Source of the DNA: Ignavibacteria bacterium
GTDB taxonomy: Bacteria; Bacteroidota; Ignavibacteria; Tepidaquicellales; Tepidaquicellaceae
Assembly (NCBI GenBank): GCA_016719565.1
Contig: JADJYU010000001.1
Coordinates: forward strand, 871,888 to 935,887
Reading direction: 5' to 3'
Length of the DNA: 64,000 nt
In this document: one piece after another, positions 47,078-55,865 of the stretch
Position numbering within the stretch: the stretch's first letter is position 1
Layout of the letters: every line of letters begins with the position of its first letter
Made by a program: the position numbers and the translations under genes
Notes under the pieces: generated by a model
Told to the model about the DNA's origin: nothing
What the model saw: the letters and a program-made list of their open reading frames with translations, nothing else
The model's database searches: none

Positions 47078-48595
47078 ATGATAAAAATATTATCACTTCT
47101 CCTGTGTATTTTCTTATACACTGTTTCAGCTTACTCTCAGATCACATTAAAACTTAACGACAGCAAAAAAGCTTTTCTCAGCAGCACAGAAATATCTGAT
47201 CAAAAAATGAACGGCAGTACTTCAGCTAAATATGAATTCAGCTTTAATGAAAAGCTGAAAGCTGAAAAAAATAATTTTGTGAAAAGACCTGATACATTAA
47301 AGTATCACAGATTTTATCCGCAGTATTTAAAAAGAAGCAGTCTGCTTTTACCGATTGCTGAAGCAGCAGGTTTGAATATCGGTCTTTCAATGTTTAACAA
47401 TTATGTAACCGGCGCAGAGTATGCAAAGATCTCTTTTAAGTCCGTCAGGCATAATCTTGATACAGGATTTGTATGGGATGATGATGTATTTGTTGTGAAT
47501 CAGTTCGGACATCCTTTTCACGGCAGTATTTATTACAATGCAGCCAGGTCAACCGGATTTTCATACTGGGAATCAATTCCCTTTGCATTCGGCGGAAGTC
47601 TCATGTGGGAAATGTTTATGGAAACAGATCCTCCTCAGACAAATGATATTCTGCAGACAACACTCGGCGGAACGATGGTGGGTGAAATGACTTACAGACT
47701 TTCTTCGCTTATTCTTGACGAAAGCACTTCCGGTCCTAACAGAATTTTCCGTGAAACAGTATCAACTATTTTAAATCCCGCGAGAGGTTTTAACAGGCTT
47801 ATCAGCGGGGATATGTTCAGACGAACTCCAACAAATGTTAATGATGTATTCCCCGTAACAAGCAGACTTAATGTAGGGTATGCGGGAATTAACCCCAGCT
47901 CAAGCGTTAACTTTGATAAGAGTCACTTTATGGTTGAATTGCTGTTCACCTATGGAAAGGAAATTGGCAAAGACAAGGAATATAATCCGTTCGAATTTTT
48001 CCGTATCCGCGCGGGATTTGACGCAGGTAAAAACGATGCGCCGTCTACGTGGATCTCCGCTTACGGACTTATAACAGCCAAAAATATACTTAAGAAAAAA
48101 GACGCTAAGACACTTGTCTTCGGTGTGTTTCACGATTATGATTATTACTATAACACAATTATCAGATTAGGTACGCAAAGCGTTGGAGTAGGACTGATCT
48201 ACAATACTACAGAGACAAAAAGTAAGGTCAGAATGCTCGGCAGTTTACATACAAACTTTGTCGCTATGGGAGCTTTAAATTCTATTTACAGAAAAGGTCC
48301 GAACAGAAATTATGATTACACGATCGGTAATAAAACCATGCTTGAGATGGGGGTGAATTATAAGTTTGTGAACTTCCTGCTTGAGTACAGATTTTATTAT
48401 TTATATACGGTCAACGGGTTTCCGGGACATTCGCTGTTCGGAGTGTTTAATCCCAAGCTGCTTGTGAATGTTTACAAAGGAGTCGGCATAGGAGCTGAAT
48501 ATCTGTTTTATCACAGGAGCGGTACTTTTGAGAATGTTGCCGATTACAATAAAAAGATCAGCGAACAGAGACTTTATCTGAGTTATTTATTTTAA
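47078..48595 (+). CDS. DUF3943 outer-membrane-associated protein
   Basis: 505 aa. Signal peptide ends VSAYSQ. The family core is DDDVFVVNQFGHPFHGSIYY followed by AARSTGFSYWESIPFAFGGS and MWEMFMETDPPQTNDI, the conserved N-Q-x-x-H-P and E-x-x-x-E-x-x-x-P patterns of DUF3943. The C-terminal half has long barrel-like strands (FVNFLLEYRFYYLYTV, GVGIGAEYLFYHRSG) and ends QRLYLSYLF. Role of the family is unknown; an outer-membrane location is likely. The gene ends in a good terminator. Confidence 0.85.
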   Translation: MIKILSLLLCIFLYTVSAYSQITLKLNDSKKAFLSSTEISDQKMNGSTSAKYEFSFNEKLKAEKNNFVKRPDTLKYHRFYPQYLKRSSLLLPIAEAAGLNIGLSMFNNYVTGAEYAKISFKSVRHNLDTGFVWDDDVFVVNQFGHPFHGSIYYNAARSTGFSYWESIPFAFGGSLMWEMFMETDPPQTNDILQTTLGGTMVGEMTYRLSSLILDESTSGPNRIFRETVSTILNPARGFNRLISGDMFRRTPTNVNDVFPVTSRLNVGYAGINPSSSVNFDKSHFMVELLFTYGKEIGKDKEYNPFEFFRIRAGFDAGKNDAPSTWISAYGLITAKNILKKKDAKTLVFGVFHDYDYYYNTIIRLGTQSVGVGLIYNTTETKSKVRMLGSLHTNFVAMGALNSIYRKGPNRNYDYTIGNKTMLEMGVNYKFVNFLLEYRFYYLYTVNGFPGHSLFGVFNPKLLVNVYKGVGIGAEYLFYHRSGTFENVADYNKKISEQRLYLSYLF

Positions 48596-48658
48596 AATTA
48601 TCCGGTGAGAATTGAAATAATTTTTCACTGAACTTACATAACAATACAGAACTTGATC

Positions 48659-48690
48659 AGGACGGAATGTTTTTTTATTCCGTCCTTTTT
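48659..48690 (+). terminator. Rho-independent terminator after the DUF3943 gene
   Basis: GACGGAAT (48661-48668) pairs with ATTCCGTC (48677-48684) across an 8-nt T-rich loop, followed by CTTTTT. Confidence 0.85.
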
Positions 48691-48799
48691 ATTTGAGAAA
48701 GTTCATAACTTCATTTTAAGTAAAAGTGATCCGGCAATTGTTAATATCAGTTTTATTTAAAATAATTTTCTATAATTTTCATTCAACTAAATAAATATC

Positions 48800-49708
48800 A
48801 TGAATACTAAAATTACAACTTTATCATTCAGAACTATTTTACCTGTTTGTTTTTTAATTATCACTTCAGTTTTATTTTCCTCCAGTACATTACTTTCTCA
48901 AAGCTGTACCGTTACAGGTCCTTTGAATGTTCCTTTGAACACTCACATACTTTATCTCACTGATATCTCCGGTCAGAACTGGGAAGTATACAGCTATAAC
49001 GGAGCTCAGGCGCAGATACTATTTTCTAATGATGACAGTCTGCTGGTTAATTCAGGTCCTACTCCGGGTAATTTCACTGTGTATGTACTGAGTAATCCGC
49101 AGTATAATAATTTATGCAGCGTGAATGTAACAGTCGATCTTACACTGCCTGTCGAATTGAGTTCATTCACTGCAACTGCAGATGAAAGAAATGTTACACT
49201 CAGCTGGACTACGGTTTCTGAAGAAAACAATTCAGGTTTTCAGATAGAGAGGTCATTGGCAAATGAAGACTGGAGATCCGCGGGATTTGTGAACGGAGCC
49301 GGGACTGTAAACTCGCCTGTGAATTATTCTTTCATTGATAATAATGTCCCTTCGGGAGTTTACAGATACAGATTAAAGCAGACCGACTTTAACGGAAATT
49401 ACGAATATCACAATCTCCGGAATGAAGTAACAATTGGAACGCCGGATAAATTTTCGCTTCATCAGAATTATCCCAATCCTTTTAATCCTGTTACAAAAAT
49501 AAATTATGATCTGGCTTCGGATGAATTCGTTAAAATTACATTATATGATATTTCGGGAAAGGAAATTAAAACGCTTGTCAATGAATTCAGGCAGGCTGGA
49601 TTTCACAGCGCAGAATTCAATGCGTCTGAATTAACGTCCGGCATATATATTTACAAACTGGAGTCGTCCGGATTTACAGCGGTGAGAAGAATGATGCTGG
49701 TGAAATGA
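48800..49708 (+). CDS. Secreted T9SS protein with FN3-like module
   Basis: 302 aa. Signal peptide covers about residues 1-35. After a short N-terminal domain comes LPVELSSFTATADERNVTLS and WTTVSEENNSGFQIERS, the FN3-like module that very often precedes T9SS tails, then YRLKQTDFNGNYEYHNL. The T9SS domain follows (LHQNYPNPFNPVTKINYDLA ... VRRMMLVK). The N-terminal 100 residues, including QNWEVYSYNGAQAQIL, resemble PKD/Ig-type domains of unknown ligand. Single gene followed by a 1.5-kb gene-free region. Confidence 0.85.
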   Translation: MNTKITTLSFRTILPVCFLIITSVLFSSSTLLSQSCTVTGPLNVPLNTHILYLTDISGQNWEVYSYNGAQAQILFSNDDSLLVNSGPTPGNFTVYVLSNPQYNNLCSVNVTVDLTLPVELSSFTATADERNVTLSWTTVSEENNSGFQIERSLANEDWRSAGFVNGAGTVNSPVNYSFIDNNVPSGVYRYRLKQTDFNGNYEYHNLRNEVTIGTPDKFSLHQNYPNPFNPVTKINYDLASDEFVKITLYDISGKEIKTLVNEFRQAGFHSAEFNASELTSGIYIYKLESSGFTAVRRMMLVK

Positions 49709-49740
49709 TTTTATGATTATTTTTTCAAATCTTTTAAAAA

Positions 49741-49956
49741 CCTCCATCCCAAGCCCCAGCTTGGGATGTTCCGTCTTTAGAAGAGATTGAAAATTCATAT
49801 TCACATTAAATAATTACTATATTACTTATCTTAATTTCCTCCATCGCAAACCCCAGCATGGGATGTTCCGACTTTAGAAGAAATTGAAATTTCATATTCA
49901 CATTAAATAATTACAATATTACTTATCTTCTTTCTTCCCAAGCTGGGCTTGGGAAG
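49741..49956. repeat. Two 97-bp tandem repeats with hairpins, plus a third hairpin
   Basis: Unit one (49741-49837) and unit two (49838-49934) align over 97 bp with about ten mismatches. Each begins CCTCCATC and carries a CCC/GGG inverted repeat (in unit one TCCCAAG and CTTGGGA). Directly after unit two a perfect 10-bp stem CTTCCCAAGC / GCTTGGGAAG (49934-49943, 49947-49956) uses the same CCCAAGC core. No open frame is present. The pattern is REP-like: short palindromes in an AT-rich spacer. Confidence 0.85.
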
Positions 49957-50106
49957 AAGGTAAAATTTCCCGGCTTAGTTAATGTAAATTTCAATTTATT
50001 GAAAATTAATTCAACTATTTTTATTTACTTGTTATAATTTAATGCCGCTGGTCCGGATTTTGTGAAAAATTTTTCACTTTTTAATTTTTTTTTCCTTTTT
50101 CAGAAA

Positions 50107-50525
50107 ATTTCTTAACCTTCACGGGACATTTCTTCTCATTCACAATAAATTTCTTAACCTTCACGGGACATTTCTTCTCATTCACAATAAATTTCCTGAC
50201 TTTCATGTGACATTACTTCTCATTCACAATAATTTCTTAACATTCACGGGACATTTCTTCTCATTCACAATAAATTTCCTGACTTTCACGGGATTTTTCC
50301 TGACTTTCACGGGACATTTCCCGTCATTCACGGGAGATTACGTGACATTCATGGGACATTTCCTGACTTTCACCGGTCATTTCCGGTCATTCACGGTACA
50401 TTTCATCGCATTGACTGAAAATTTCTTCACTCACAACACTCTTCGTTTCGCATTCACAACTCTTCGCTTCGCATTCGCAACTCTTCGCTTCGCATTCACT
50501 ACTCTTTGTTCCGCATTCAAACTTC
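50107..50525. repeat. 21-bp minisatellite, about 20 units in two families
   Basis: Sixteen units of about 21 bp starting ATTTC run from 50107 to 50441, and four more units of a second 21-bp family (TTCGCTTCGCATTCACAACTC type) follow to 50525. In the first eight units two subtypes alternate, one ending TTCACGGGAC and one ending TTCACAATAA, giving a 42-bp higher-order period. Units six, nine and ten are 20, 19 and 23 bp. Because 21 is a multiple of three, both strands give heptapeptide-like frames, but stops and indels interrupt them. From 50526 to about 51000 the DNA is AT-rich and I see nothing recognisable in it. Confidence 0.92.
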
Positions 50526-51004
50526 TACTTTTTCAATTTACTTTTCTTTATTACACTTTCATTTTACATTTTACATCTTCACCACTTCTTTTATCAGTTA
50601 TCACAATTCTTTATTAAGTTTACCCGTCGCTTTATACATAGTTTTCCATCCTTTAATTAATTTGTCCGCCGCTTCGATTCACATTCAGAATTCTTCATTT
50701 GACTTCATGCTTTCTTTAAACTGTGATACTATTCCTTTATTTCACAATTTGTATTTATTCTTTTAATTCCCGGCTGCATTTTTTATTGTTCTGAATTTTT
50801 TGATTTAAAAACTCCGGGTTAAATTAGAATATTCTGAATTCTTTGTTAGTTCTTCTTTATAAAATATTATACGGGTAAAATTTCAAGACGTTACCCTAAC
50901 TTAAATTGCAAATTACAAATGACAAATAAGAATTAATGCTTCCGGTGGGATCCATTCACAACATTTTTGAATTTAACATTAATATTTTTTTAGCAATATA
51001 GATA

Positions 51005-51085
51005 GCTTAACCCCGTAGAGGTGACATCTTGGTAGCAATAAATAGTATAGACATTTTAACCCCGTAGGGGTGAAATCTTTTTTTA
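51005..51085. repeat. Pair of ACCCCGTAGGGGT-type palindromic repeats
   Basis: Two copies about 44 bp apart read TTAACCCCGTAGAGGTGACA and TTAACCCCGTAGGGGTGAAA, each followed by TCTT. The core ACCCC-GTA-GGGGT is an inverted repeat. GCAATATAGATAG and GCAATAAATAGTATAGAC precede the copies, so the duplicated unit is longer than the palindrome. Confidence 0.75.
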
Positions 51086-51192
51086 AAATATTCGCAAGAG
51101 ATTTTTATATTTAAAACATTAAGAAGAAGATTGATCTGACCCGGCAGATTAATCCGGAATATCAACGATGAGATTATTTAAAAAGAATAGTT

Positions 51193-52436
51193 TTAAGAAA
51201 TGTTAAAGTAAGCTACGCTCGAGCCAACCCATGTTTTTTCCTTATTGAAGTCCACGCCCATCATTTTTCCTTTGCTCAGTCTTACAAGATTATTTATCAG
51301 CATTGGTTTGTCGTTCCATACATACAAAAGTCTGATCTCAGCTTTTGCAGGTATATCCGGCGTTTCGATCACAGGTTCGTATTGGATTTTTTTCTGAAGT
51401 ATGTAATTCGATCTGTCTCCGATGGATTCGAGTATCTCTTTTGTAACGTCAAATACTACTCCCGCTCCTGCAAAAGAAAACAGCGGCTTGAGTATGTAAT
51501 TTTCCAGGTCGGCGGGAAACTCCTTATAGTCAGTGAGGAACTTAGTGTCAGGTACGTATTTGCTTTTTAAAAAAGGAAGCGAATATTTACTTATCTTATA
51601 AAACCAGTTCGGATGCGCGATCCATTTAACATCAAGCTCTTCTGTAAATCTGAAATTATACTTTATGTCTTTTCTCTTTGCAAGTTCATCGTGAATCACC
51701 CTGTTGTAAATTTTCTTTATCAGAGTTTTCTTACCGTCATTCTCATAATAAAGTTTTTTACCTTCCTTAATTATTTTTGTAAGACAAACATATTTTATCC
51801 CGAGATATTTTTCCGTACAGAGAAAATCAATGTATGTCTTTTGCTTCTCAGGTTCGATCTCAAGAAGTATCACATTCTCAGGATCAGTGTCACCGATAAT
51901 TGTTTCTTTTAATTTATTAATATAAGCTTCATGATCAAGTCCGTTAAAATGACTTGTGAGCCCGTCGGGTATATTATAATATTCGCGCATTTTCATATTC
52001 AGCAGTTCCTGATAGCAGTACAGCGATGCAAAACCCTGAAGCTCAATAAGCTGCGGGATCATTTTACCGTTCCCGTCTTTGCATAATGCAAAATCTATAG
52101 CAAGAAGCGACGGGTGTCCGTCTTCATTGGGAACGGCGAGATTATCAGGAAGTGCTTTTTTGGAATATTCCCTGAAAGCGTCTGTCTGTAGAAGGGATAC
52201 AATTTCATCGGAAGCTTTTATTAATTCATCCCTGAAATCATCTGTAAGAAAGATAGGTGTCTCGGCGATCTTAAAATCTATTTTGGAATCAAAGGTCGTA
52301 TTGAGATCACTGACCATTGCCTCATACTGTTTCTGATCGAACTCCGAATTAAATTTATCTCTGTATGCCTTTATCAATATGCTGTGTGATTCATTACAAT
52401 TTTTAAAAAACCTGAATAAAAATTTATCCGGATCAT
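51193..52436 (-). CDS. ATP-grasp-like ligase (fourth gene of amidoligase operon), frameshifted at N-terminus
   Basis: In frame from a TTG at 52377 the protein has 394 aa, but coding-like sequence continues upstream. An ATG at 52436 overlaps the M29 gene stop (TGATG) and reads MIRINFYSGF; adding one T to the T6 run (52405-52410 on the plus strand, read as A) joins it to FKNCNESHSILIKAYRDKFN, giving 1245 nt and 414 aa. ATP-grasp-like elements: NYILKPLFSFAGAGVVFDVT as the glycine-rich loop and AEIRLLYVWNDKPMLI with acidic metal-binding positions near the C-terminus. PQLIELQGFASLYCYQELL is conserved-looking but unassigned. I cannot name a family; amide-bond formation is inferred from the motifs and from the operon. 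Confidence 0.65.
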
Positions 52437-53458
52437 CAGATCAGAAATTTACCTTTATCCATAACCTTATCATCTTCGAGCCAGATATCAATGTCAACTC
52501 CGACGCAGTCGATATGCGTAGTGGAAACCCAGTCCGCACCGGTATGCTCTGAATAAGGATGTCCGAAAGCCATGTGAATGCTCGGAAGTTTTTCATCCTG
52601 AAGGATGTGACCTATGACCTTGCTGATCCCGATGTTTGTTCCGATTGCAAATTCACCGACCCGGTTACTGTTCTCATCCGTCATTGTATATGCCGTCAGT
52701 TCATCCAGCAGCGCTGAATTTTTACAGGTCATATTTTTTATTCTCGAATCTTCGATCTCAATATAAACCGGATTGTTTTTAAGGTCTCCGTATTTCTGGC
52801 AAAGATAATCACCGACCACACCGTCCACTACAAACAGTCCTTCGACATTTTGCGGAGAAGTAAAAATCTCACCGCCGGGAAGATTACCCCATTTGTCAAC
52901 GGATATAATTCCGCTTGTCTTGAGCCAGTTCAGCTTGTGTGAAAATTCAGCTACAATGTCAGTGCCCGCATCGGATTTTGCCTTGATATATCTGGCTTTC
53001 CTAGCTTTGGTGATCAGTCTCTGACTAAGGTCATCTATAATCAGGAAATCCGCTCTCATCCCTTCGAGCATGATCTGAGTATTTATATTCACCATGTGAG
53101 CGTGTCTGATCTTGTGCATATTGACAACGGAAGTCATCTGAATTCTCATACTGAGTTCGCCCATCTGCGCCTGAGCGCAGAATATACTGACCTGTGACTT
53201 TGCAAGGTCGTCTAGAATTGGCTGCGGCATATTTGGAGATGGTCTTGCTGTATAATCTTCAATTACAAACAGACTGAATTCTGATCCCACTTTTTTGATC
53301 TCGCTGACAAGTGCGCAGGCGATCTCTAGTGTATCATTATCAGTTATTATTGTAATTCTTTCATCAGGTTTAAGTCTGAGGCAGACATTGATAGCGTTAT
53401 GCGCGCCTTCGGAAAGTCTGTTGTCAAAAGAAATATCAGCTATAAAAGAATTTTTCAT
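52436..53458 (-). CDS. M29-like aminopeptidase
   Basis: 340 aa, shorter than the roughly 410 aa of AmpS/aminopeptidase T. M29 features are visible: LPGGEIFTSPQ (Glu197, matching the family's N-x-P-x-E-E-V-F-T-x-P), GEFAIGTN (Glu269), then IHMAFGHPY (His295) and THIDCVGVDIDIWL (His315, Asp317) as candidate metal ligands. M29 enzymes are metal-dependent exopeptidases. The start overlaps the carboxylate-amine ligase stop by four bases, and its stop overlaps the next ATG by one base, so it is fully embedded in the operon. A peptidase between ligases suggests product trimming or turnover. It could also have lost peptidase activity. Confidence 0.8.
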   Translation of the reverse strand: MKNSFIADISFDNRLSEGAHNAINVCLRLKPDERITIITDNDTLEIACALVSEIKKVGSEFSLFVIEDYTARPSPNMPQPILDDLAKSQVSIFCAQAQMGELSMRIQMTSVVNMHKIRHAHMVNINTQIMLEGMRADFLIIDDLSQRLITKARKARYIKAKSDAGTDIVAEFSHKLNWLKTSGIISVDKWGNLPGGEIFTSPQNVEGLFVVDGVVGDYLCQKYGDLKNNPVYIEIEDSRIKNMTCKNSALLDELTAYTMTDENSNRVGEFAIGTNIGISKVIGHILQDEKLPSIHMAFGHPYSEHTGADWVSTTHIDCVGVDIDIWLEDDKVMDKGKFLI

Positions 53459-54660
53459 TTTGAATTTGTTTTTTTGGTTTCAGTTTTATTTTTTTCAGAT
53501 TTTTTATTTTTTACGTTATCTCTTTTACTGACTATGTTGGTTGGTTTATATGGTAATCCTGCATTGGTCTCATCGACTATATAATCGACAAGTTTATTGA
53601 AATCACCGTTACTTTCTTCAAATACTTTAAGCTGTCTGTCAGCGCCGGTGCCGTTTTCCATTATTCTGAAAATATAATTTATTTCCTCCCTGCTGCCGAG
53701 TTCATCCACTACATCATCTATGAATTCCAGCAGTTCTTTCGCAAGCTCAATAAAAGGCACTTCTTCCTGTTTACCGAAATCAATAAGTTTTCCGGTGATA
53801 CCGTATCTTGCAGCCCGCCATTTATTTTCCATCATAAGCGCGCGTCTGTATAATCTGAATCCGAGATTCTGCTGAATGAGTTTGTGAAGCTTTACAACAA
53901 CTGCCTGTATCAGCGCCGCAAGAGCAATCGTTTCATCCACTCTGAGCTGCACGTCGCAGATCCTGATCTCAAGCGTATTAAAAAAAGGATGTGTGCGGAT
54001 ATCCCACCATACTTTTTTTGCATTATCGATACAGTTGGTCTTGATGAGAAGATTAATATAGCTGTCATATTCGGAGAGACTTCTGAATGAATCCGGAATT
54101 CCCGTACGCGGAAATTTATCAAAGACCTTTACGCGGTAAGATTTAAAACCTGTATCCCTTCCGAGCCAGAAAGGTGAGTTTGTAGACAGCGCAAAAATAT
54201 GCGGAAGAAAATATCTTGCGGCGTTCATTATCTGAATTCCGATCTCTCTGTTTGCAATGCCGACATGCACGTGCATTCCGAATATCAGATTGGCGCGCGC
54301 TGCATCCTGCATTTCATTTATGATCTCCTTGTAACGCGGATGATCAGTAATTTCCTGATCCCGCCAGTGTGAGAAAGGGTGTGTTCCCGCAGCCGCTATT
54401 CTTAGTCCGTACTGATCGGCAAGCATTGCAAGTGAATTCCTGAGATTGGTAACTTCCATCCTCGCTTCCTGAATGTTTCTGCAGATATTCGTACCGGTCT
54501 CTATAACGGACGCGTGCATCTCAGGTTTGAAGTTCTCTTTTAAAAGATGTTTGCCTTCTTCGAAAATTGAATGGACGTGGGACTGAAGCTCCCTTGAAAT
54601 CGGGTCAATGATCTGAAATTCTTCTTCTATCCCTAATGTATATTTTTCGTCTGTGATAAT
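53455..54660 (-). CDS. Carboxylate-amine ligase, YbdK/GCS2 type (COG2170)
   Basis: About 400 aa. Family motifs: TLGIEEEFQIIDPISRELQS at the very N-terminus, FGMHVHVGIANRE, STNSPFWLGRDTGFKSYR, the THPFFNTLEIRICDVQLRVD block and ENKWRAARYGITG. These enzymes join an amine to a glutamate or similar carboxylate with ATP. Ordinary start-site prediction would choose ATG at 54519 and lose the catalytic EEEF motif. In-frame sequence reaches ATT at 54660 or ATC at 54657 after AAAGGA, with no ATG, GTG or TTG in between, so a rare start codon or a base error is implied. The C-terminal 25 residues are a Lys/Asn/Thr-rich tail. The start of the next gene overlaps by 4 bp. Confidence 0.85.
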   Translation of the reverse strand: MITDEKYTLGIEEEFQIIDPISRELQSHVHSIFEEGKHLLKENFKPEMHASVIETGTNICRNIQEARMEVTNLRNSLAMLADQYGLRIAAAGTHPFSHWRDQEITDHPRYKEIINEMQDAARANLIFGMHVHVGIANREIGIQIMNAARYFLPHIFALSTNSPFWLGRDTGFKSYRVKVFDKFPRTGIPDSFRSLSEYDSYINLLIKTNCIDNAKKVWWDIRTHPFFNTLEIRICDVQLRVDETIALAALIQAVVVKLHKLIQQNLGFRLYRRALMMENKWRAARYGITGKLIDFGKQEEVPFIELAKELLEFIDDVVDELGSREEINYIFRIMENGTGADRQLKVFEESNGDFNKLVDYIVDETNAGLPYKPTNIVSKRDNVKNKKSEKNKTETKKTNSK

Positions 54661-54675
54661 TTTTCCTTTTAAAAA

Positions 54676-55695
54676 TTAAGATTTAGACTTTTTGGTTTTA
54701 GCTTTTTCTGATTTAGCTTTTTCAGCTTTAGGAGCGCCGTTTGCAAGTGAAAGATCATTTGAAAACTGCTTTACAAATGTGCCCCATGTAAGATTATTCA
54801 AACCAGATTTATGATTCTTCGCTCTTCTGATAGCCATATTTGCTGCTGATTCCACTACCCAGTCAAAATTTTCCTGACCGACGGAATTTACATCAGCGTC
54901 CGGAGCGGGATTGCAGAAATCAATCGCGTAAGGAATTCCGTCCCTTACTGCAAATTCAACCGTATTGAAATCGTAACCTAAAGCGACATTAAGTCTGAGC
55001 ACATATTCTTTGATCAGATCAAGGAGTTTCTGTTCAGCGGGACCGGCATTGGATACGTATCGGAGATGATGCGGATTTCTAGGTTCGTATGGCATTATCA
55101 GCACGTCCTGTCTGTCAATGCAGTAACATCTGTAATACAGATCGAAAGTAATTTCTTCCTGAAGCATCATCACAAGCTGTTCGGTCTCATTATATTTCTC
55201 AAAAAAATCGGCAGGGTCTTCCACTTTGTAAACGCTTTTCCATCCTCCGCCTGAATACGGCTTGAAATATGCGGGAAAACCTGTATATTTAAAAATGCCT
55301 TCCCAGTCCAGCGGGAAAGATAAATTTCTGAATGATTCGCCTGTAGTGTCAGGTGGATTTTGATTGGACGGAAGAAGCACTGTTTTCGGAACCGGTACGC
55401 CGACCTTTGTTGCAAGAGCGTTGTTAAAAAATTTATCATCAGCCGCCCACCAGAAAGGATTATTGATAACCGCTGTTCCGGTGATAGCTTCATTTTTCAG
55501 GAAACCCCTGTAAAAAGGAACGTCCTGTGAAATTCTGTCCAGTATCACATCATAACCGCAGGATTCTCCCTGCATTACTTTGTCAAGCGATACAAATTCT
55601 GCAATTATACCGTCTTCATTTTTCTCGTTCACTCTGTCAACGAACGCCTGCGGAAAGGTATTTTCCATTCCGAATAATATTCCGATTTTTTTCAT
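54676..55695 (-). CDS. ATP-grasp ligase (first gene of amidoligase operon)
   Basis: 339 aa. ATP-grasp features: INNPFWWAADDKFFNNALAT preceding the domain, GFPAYFKPYSGGGWKSVYKV as the glycine-rich nucleotide loop with a conserved Lys, and VEFAVRDGIPYAIDFCNPAP followed by DADVNS as the Mg2+-binding acidic/Asn segment. It resembles RimK-like and D-Ala-D-Ala-ligase-like enzymes acting on small peptides. The C-terminal 17 residues are an AEKAKS-type Lys/Ala/Ser tail, similar in style to the tail of the next gene. An AAGGAG at 55709-55714 lies 13 bp before the ATG. The substrate is unknown. Confidence 0.82.
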   Translation of the reverse strand: MKKIGILFGMENTFPQAFVDRVNEKNEDGIIAEFVSLDKVMQGESCGYDVILDRISQDVPFYRGFLKNEAITGTAVINNPFWWAADDKFFNNALATKVGVPVPKTVLLPSNQNPPDTTGESFRNLSFPLDWEGIFKYTGFPAYFKPYSGGGWKSVYKVEDPADFFEKYNETEQLVMMLQEEITFDLYYRCYCIDRQDVLIMPYEPRNPHHLRYVSNAGPAEQKLLDLIKEYVLRLNVALGYDFNTVEFAVRDGIPYAIDFCNPAPDADVNSVGQENFDWVVESAANMAIRRAKNHKSGLNNLTWGTFVKQFSNDLSLANGAPKAEKAKSEKAKTKKSKS

Positions 55696-55865
55696 TAAAT
55701 TAAATTAACTCCTTGTTATATTTAGATTGGTTTAAAAAAAATTACATCAGTTAATTCATTTTTGAATTAAACTTTATTAACTGCAAAATAAATTTTACTG
55801 ATAAGGTCATAATTTAATAAAATTTTGTGAAAACTTATACGCACATTTTGGAGGGAAAAATTCCC

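Noticed and set aside
50107..50525. A possible CRISPR array
   Set aside because: Units are contiguous 21-bp repeats without unique spacers, and no cas gene is present.
50207..50617. A 136-codon plus-strand frame through the minisatellite, with a repeated F-L-T-F-T-G-H heptapeptide
   Set aside because: It lacks a signal or convincing start, exists because the repeat period is 21 bp, and its composition is just that of the repeat; treated as non-coding.
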